A DNA stretch of 9,617 nucleotides from Pyrinomonadaceae bacterium (GTDB lineage: Bacteria; Acidobacteriota; Blastocatellia; Pyrinomonadales; Pyrinomonadaceae), in assembly GCA_025929655.1 (NCBI GenBank), contig JAICPV010000052.1, positions 1 to 9,617 on the forward strand, given 5' to 3'. Below are positions 6,983 through 9,617 of the stretch, piece by piece. Positions within the stretch are counted from its first letter, which is position 1, and the number at the start of each line of letters is the position of its first letter. Under the pieces are notes generated by a model. It was given only the letters and a program-made list of their open reading frames with translations. It was not told where the DNA came from and ran no database searches. Position numbers and translations under genes: made by a program.

Positions 6983-7483
6983 CTACTTTGCTTTTTTCGA
7001 TTTGCGCTTTTTCGGTTTCCTGGCCGGCTGGCGTGCGCGAACGAGGTCCTTCAATTCGGTCATGAAGGCGGATACGTCCTCGAACTCCAAATAAACGGAT
7101 GCGAACCGGACGTAAGCAACCTTGTCGAGGGATTTCAGGCGGCGCATTATGATCTTTCCGATGTCGCTGGTGGGCAATTCGCGCTCGGTCGAATCCTGCA
7201 CATGCTTCTCGATCTCGTTCGCGATCTCTTCAAGCTTTCGAGTCGCTATTGGCCGTTTCTCCGCGGCCCGCAAAAGGCCGGACATTACCTTATTTCGATC
7301 GAATGTCTCTCGAGTCCCGTCTTTTTTGACTACCATGAACGGAATTTCGTCGATCCGTTCATAAGAAGTGAATCGGCGGCCGCAATTGAGGCATTCGCGG
7401 CGCCGTCGTATCGAATCCCCGTCCTTCGATTCACGAGAATCGACGACCTTGTCTTCTATGTGATCGCAGTAGGGACAACGCAT
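6983..7483 (-). CDS. nrdR: Transcriptional repressor NrdR
   Basis: A 166-residue protein starting at ATG 7483-7481. The N-terminal zinc ribbon has Cys3, Cys6, Cys31 and Cys34 (MRCPYC and ECLNCGRRFTSYE). The ATP-cone domain spans about residues 47-140 (PFMVVKKDGTRETFDRNKV, then the TSDIGKIIMRRLKSLDKVAYVRFASVY region). A lysine/arginine-rich tail of about 15 residues follows, a common extension. NrdR senses ATP/dATP and represses ribonucleotide reductase genes by binding NrdR boxes; no nrd gene or obvious NrdR box is in this window. There is no Shine-Dalgarno sequence: a family 2 repeat pair ends four bases before the start codon. It lies between a UPF0104 membrane protein gene (69-base gap) and lon (56-base gap), all on one strand, and may be co-transcribed with them. 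Confidence 0.97.
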   Translation of the reverse strand: MRCPYCDHIEDKVVDSRESKDGDSIRRRRECLNCGRRFTSYERIDEIPFMVVKKDGTRETFDRNKVMSGLLRAAEKRPIATRKLEEIANEIEKHVQDSTERELPTSDIGKIIMRRLKSLDKVAYVRFASVYLEFEDVSAFMTELKDLVRARQPARKPKKRKSKKAK

Positions 7484-7487
7484 CTTT

Positions 7488-7572
7488 GTTTGGAGTTCTG
7501 CCTTTAGGCGGCCCTTTGCATCCCAAGAGTCTACTATGCATCGGAAGGCACGCTAAAGCGTGGACTCCGAAC
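7488..7572. repeat. Family 2 inverted pair of 14-nt hairpin repeats (pair A)
   Basis: Two hairpin units face each other in opposite orientation. The minus-strand unit CCGCCTAAAGGCAG (7511-7498) is followed by AACTCCAAAC (7497-7488). The plus-strand unit CACGCTAAAGCGTG (7549-7562) is followed by GACTCCGAAC (7563-7572). Both fit C-NNN-CTRAAG-NNN-G then RACTC. The central CTRAAG and the tail are conserved, while the stem bases change and remain paired (one G-T wobble in the first unit). The second unit overlaps the end of the UPF0104 gene and supplies its stop codon. The first ends four bases before the nrdR start codon. A matching pair lies at 9396-9440. Confidence 0.75.
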
Positions 7573-8626
7573 CAATATTTGGAGCGTCGGATTCTATTTC
7601 TTCGACTGCATGTTCGCTTGAAAGCAGGCTGCGAAAGCGCTCAATACTTATATCCCCGTGTGCAAAATAATACAACCCAAAGAAGATAGCCGGGGCGAAA
7701 TATACAAGATGCATCGCGATCGCGACCGCAACAGCGTCTTCGCGGCGCATATCCTGCCGCAGAAACAAAAGGCTCGCGGCGGTCGCCGTGTGGAATGCCC
7801 CTGCCGCCCCGCCCGGTGTCGGCACCACTGAGCTAACGACTGCGAAGCCCATGATGAATAGCGAATCCGCCATCGTGATCGTCCCGTCGTATGCCAGTAG
7901 AACAAGGTAGGTCGGGACGGCGATCGCAAGCCAAAGCATAAACGACCAAAATGAAACAAGCAGCGTTTCGCGCCAATCCTGAAGTATCGCGAGCGCCGAC
8001 GACAAATGCTTTAAAAGATTCAGGATCAACTTCTGGATCCGTTTCGGAAGGAACCTGCGATCGATAATTCTCGAAGTCCACTCGATCACTTTTGGGGAAT
8101 TCCGCTGGTATACGATCAGGGCCGCAAAGCCCAGAAACACGCCGCCGAGCATCAGAATTCCGAGGATCGCTACCTTGTCGAATTCTTCCTCTCGCCCCGG
8201 CGGCGGAGTGAACCACAGAAGGTTCACCGAAAAGAAACATGCGAGAGCAGCCAGATCGAAAACACGTTCGAGGCCGAGTGTAACAAGAGCAGCCGAAGGC
8301 CTGACGCGGCGGTCGCGCATCGGCAGCCACATCGGACGGACGATCTCGCCGGCACGCCCGATGAGGAAGATAGCCGCGAAACCGACCGTTGTCGTTGCAA
8401 ACAGTTCCTTCAGGGAAGACGGAGTGATAGGTTCGAGCAGCACCTGCCACCGAACCGCTCGCAAAAGATAGCCGATGCAAATGATCAGCACTGCAAGGAC
8501 CAAATACCATGGGTTACCCTTTCGCAAACTCGTACTTACTTCCTGCCAATCGAGATTTCGCCCGAAGAACCAGAAAATGAAAATGGCAAGAAGAAAGAGA
8601 AGTGCGAATTTGAGATATTTGCGCAA
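7553..8626 (-). CDS. UPF0104 / lysylphosphatidylglycerol-synthase-type flippase-like integral membrane protein
   Basis: A 357-residue protein with about eight hydrophobic membrane segments, near residues 5-22, 40-56, 78-96, 112-137, 152-173, 222-246, 255-280 and 300-322. The conserved family motif GRAGEIVRP is at 90-98 and the TPGGAAGAFHTATAASL segment at 270-286. Both match the LPG_synthase_TM/UPF0104 family, which includes the flippase part of MprF and the YbhN proteins. The synthase domain of MprF is absent, so lipid translocation or an unknown envelope role is inferred. The start is a TTG at 8626-8624: an in-frame TAG lies upstream and no ATG occurs early in the frame, but no strong ribosome site precedes it. 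The last residues (SESTL) and the stop codon are encoded by a family 2 hairpin repeat, so the C-terminal tail has probably been rewritten by it. It is divergent from the ECF sigma gene and upstream of nrdR. Confidence 0.9.
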   Translation of the reverse strand: MRKYLKFALLFLLAIFIFWFFGRNLDWQEVSTSLRKGNPWYLVLAVLIICIGYLLRAVRWQVLLEPITPSSLKELFATTTVGFAAIFLIGRAGEIVRPMWLPMRDRRVRPSAALVTLGLERVFDLAALACFFSVNLLWFTPPPGREEEFDKVAILGILMLGGVFLGFAALIVYQRNSPKVIEWTSRIIDRRFLPKRIQKLILNLLKHLSSALAILQDWRETLLVSFWSFMLWLAIAVPTYLVLLAYDGTITMADSLFIMGFAVVSSVVPTPGGAAGAFHTATAASLLFLRQDMRREDAVAVAIAMHLVYFAPAIFFGLYYFAHGDISIERFRSLLSSEHAVEEIESDAPNIGSESTL

Positions 8627-8702
8627 GTAGTTCGACCGTCCGAAGTTAAAAACGATAGCCTAACGCAGTTGAATTTGCTAACCACAGAACGCCTTAATTG
8701 TT

Positions 8703-8728
8703 GGAACTTACCGCGTTTTGCTATCGTA
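8703..8728 (+). promoter_or_regulatory. ECF-type promoter upstream of the sigma factor gene
   Basis: GGAACTT at 8703-8709 and CGTAAG at 8725-8730 form a GGAAC-N17-CGTA arrangement, the classic -35/-10 pattern recognised by ECF sigma factors. Transcription would start near 8735, about 70 bases before the GTG start of the sigma gene, implying positive autoregulation. Because it lies within the longer open frame (from TTG 8698), it also argues against that upstream start. Confidence 0.75.
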
Positions 8729-8738
8729 AGAACACTTT

Positions 8739-8758
8739 AAGCCACTGCATAAGTGCTT
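8739..8758 (+). other. Small stem-loop in the sigma factor leader
   Basis: AAG-C-CACT (8739-8746) can pair with AGTG-CTT (8752-8758) around a five-base loop, with one bulged C. It lies within the predicted 5' untranslated leader just after the expected transcription start. A functional role is unproven. Confidence 0.35.
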
Positions 8759-8788
8759 TGCGGCGGCTGATTTGGGTCAACAGTTATC

Positions 8789-8793
8789 GGGAG
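8789..8793 (+). promoter_or_regulatory. Ribosome binding site that fixes the sigma factor start
   Basis: GGGAG at 8789-8793 lies nine bases before the GTG at 8803. No comparable site precedes the more upstream in-frame TTG codons. Confidence 0.7.
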
Positions 8794-8802
8794 ACTAAAA
8801 GC

Positions 8803-9396
8803 GTGGAAGCTTTGAGGGCGTCTGCGGAATTGAACGGTGCCGAACTCGTGCGCAGGGCGCACGCAGGCGACGGCCTTGCCTGGGAAGAGATCGTAACTGC
8901 GTTTTCCCGCAGGGTTTTCAATCTCGCATACCGCTTCACTTCTAATGTTGAGGCAGCCGAGGACCTGACGCAGGAAGTTTTCATTCGCGTCTACCGCTCG
9001 CTTGACCAGTACGACCCGAAACAAGGAGACCTGGCGAATTGGCTGATGCGGCTGGCTCGGAATTTGGTGATCGACGATTACCGGCACCGCCAGCGTAATC
9101 CGCAAAATTCGATGGCCGACGCCGTCGACGATCATCAGTATCATTTGCGTGCCGTCGGCGGCGGCGCACAAAAGGAAATGGAGCGGCGCGAACTTGCGTC
9201 GCAGGTGCAGGAAGGCATCGACAAGCTGCCGGCAGATCTCAAGACATGCGTGATTCTCCGCGACATCGAGGAGCTGACCTATCAGGAGATCGTCGATGTT
9301 TTGAAGATCCCGGAAGGAACGGTCAAGTCGCGAATAAATCGTGGACGCATAGAGTTGGCAAAGATATTGAAACGGATGAGAGTGGTCGCGGTATAG
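8803..9396 (+). CDS. ECF (extracytoplasmic function) RNA polymerase sigma factor
   Basis: A 197-residue protein from the GTG at 8803. Region 2 spans about residues 23-96: RRVFNLAYRFTSNVEAAEDL, the DLTQEVFIRVYRSL helix that contacts core polymerase, and NWLMRLARNLVIDDYRHRQ for -10 recognition. A short linker follows. Region 4 spans about 126-190: IDKLPADLKTCVILRDIEEL, then the helix-turn-helix YQEIVDVLKIPEGTVKSRINRGR for -35 recognition. There is no region 3, as usual for ECF factors. Length is normal. The downstream gene is a zinc-binding anti-sigma factor, so the sigma is probably held inactive until an envelope or redox signal. An ECF-type promoter upstream suggests it drives its own operon. 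The next gene starts about 75 bases on, across a small repeat pair that begins at the last base of the stop codon. Confidence 0.95.
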   Translation: MEALRASAELNGAELVRRAHAGDGLAWEEIVTAFSRRVFNLAYRFTSNVEAAEDLTQEVFIRVYRSLDQYDPKQGDLANWLMRLARNLVIDDYRHRQRNPQNSMADAVDDHQYHLRAVGGGAQKEMERRELASQVQEGIDKLPADLKTCVILRDIEELTYQEIVDVLKIPEGTVKSRINRGRIELAKILKRMRVVAV

Positions 9397-9440
9397 AGTT
9401 CAAGCTTTAGTTTGCGGCCGCCTGAAGGCGGAACTCGAAC
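9396..9440. repeat. Family 2 inverted pair of 14-nt hairpin repeats (pair B)
   Basis: The plus-strand unit CCGCCTGAAGGCGG (9418-9431) is followed by AACTCGAAC (9432-9440). The opposite-orientation unit, read on the minus strand, is CAAACTAAAGCTTG (9414-9401) followed by AACTC (9400-9396). The hairpins are only three bases apart. Both fit the C-NNN-CTRAAG-NNN-G plus RACTC pattern of pair A. The second unit has A/T stem pairs where others have G/C, with one G-T wobble on the plus strand. The tail overlaps the last base of the sigma factor stop codon, so the pair sits inside the sigma/anti-sigma transcript. Confidence 0.75.
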
Positions 9441-9472
9441 TTTTATTGATGGTTAATACGCAGGGCAGAATG

Positions 9473-9617
9473 ATGGATTGCAAAGCATTTGAGGAGCGCC
9501 TCTCGGATTATCTCGAACACACCGTCGAGAAGGACGTCCGGAAAGCGATGGCTGCGCACTCGCTTAAATGCCCGCTGTGTCATGCGTTGATGAGTGAGGT
9601 GAAGGACGCCATCGCCG
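9473..9617 (+). CDS. Zinc-binding anti-sigma factor (ZAS family), 3' end beyond window
   Basis: Forty-eight residues are visible before the window ends. ATG 9473 is chosen because AGGG at 9462-9465 is seven bases upstream; ATG 9470 (four bases) and ATG 9449 are in frame as alternatives. The segment has Cys3, then His29-x3-Cys33-x2-Cys36 (AHSLKCPLCHAL). That is the zinc-binding anti-sigma signature, with the same 26-residue C-to-H spacing seen in RsrA. The FEERLSDYLE start is also typical of these proteins. It would bind and inhibit the ECF sigma encoded just upstream. Whether a transmembrane helix follows, which would decide between membrane and cytosolic sensing, cannot be seen. Confidence 0.88.
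   Translation, partial: MDCKAFEERLSDYLEHTVEKDVRKAMAAHSLKCPLCHALMSEVKDAIA

Noticed and set aside
8698..8802. N-terminal extension of the sigma factor from TTG 8698
   Set aside because: It includes the ECF promoter, has no ribosome site, and ECF factors typically begin close to the GTG-encoded position.

Overview
The window is a compact bacterial chromosomal segment of mid-range GC. It most resembles an Acidobacteriota genome (Blastocatellia/Pyrinomonadaceae style). That placement rests on protein flavour and on abundant short palindromic intergenic repeats. It is an inference and has not been checked against any database.

Layout from right to left along the minus strand: a UPF0104/flippase-like membrane protein (8626-7553), nrdR (7483-6983), lon (6926-4506), an MltD-like LysM lytic transglycosylase (4309-2525) with a clear intrinsic terminator, an Rrf2-family regulator (2292-1867) with its own promoter and operator, a YceI-family lipoprotein (1538-885) and the 5' part of a zinc-independent-type MDR oxidoreductase (767 to beyond the left edge). 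On the plus strand at the right end, an ECF sigma factor (8803-9396) is followed by a zinc-binding anti-sigma factor that runs off the window (from 9473). A good ECF-type promoter (GGAAC-N17-CGTA) lies upstream of the sigma gene and implies autoregulation.

Functionally there are three blocks. The first is an extracytoplasmic stress module (sigma plus zinc anti-sigma). The second holds housekeeping regulation and protein or wall turnover (NrdR, Lon, transglycosylase). The third is a probable redox-responsive neighbourhood (Rrf2, YceI lipoprotein, MDR oxidoreductase).

No new enzymatic or defence system is visible. The most interesting structure is in the gaps between genes. Two unrelated families of inverted-pair palindromic repeats (REPIN-like) fill several short intergenic spaces and touch stop and start codons. 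Family 1 has two copies (770-885 and 2341-2455) with arms of about 28-35 nt. Family 2 has four 14-nt hairpin units in two inverted pairs (7488-7572 and 9396-9440). Its apex and flank are conserved while the stem changes by compensatory substitution. The Rrf2 gene, and possibly lon, also appear to be transcribed as leaderless mRNAs.
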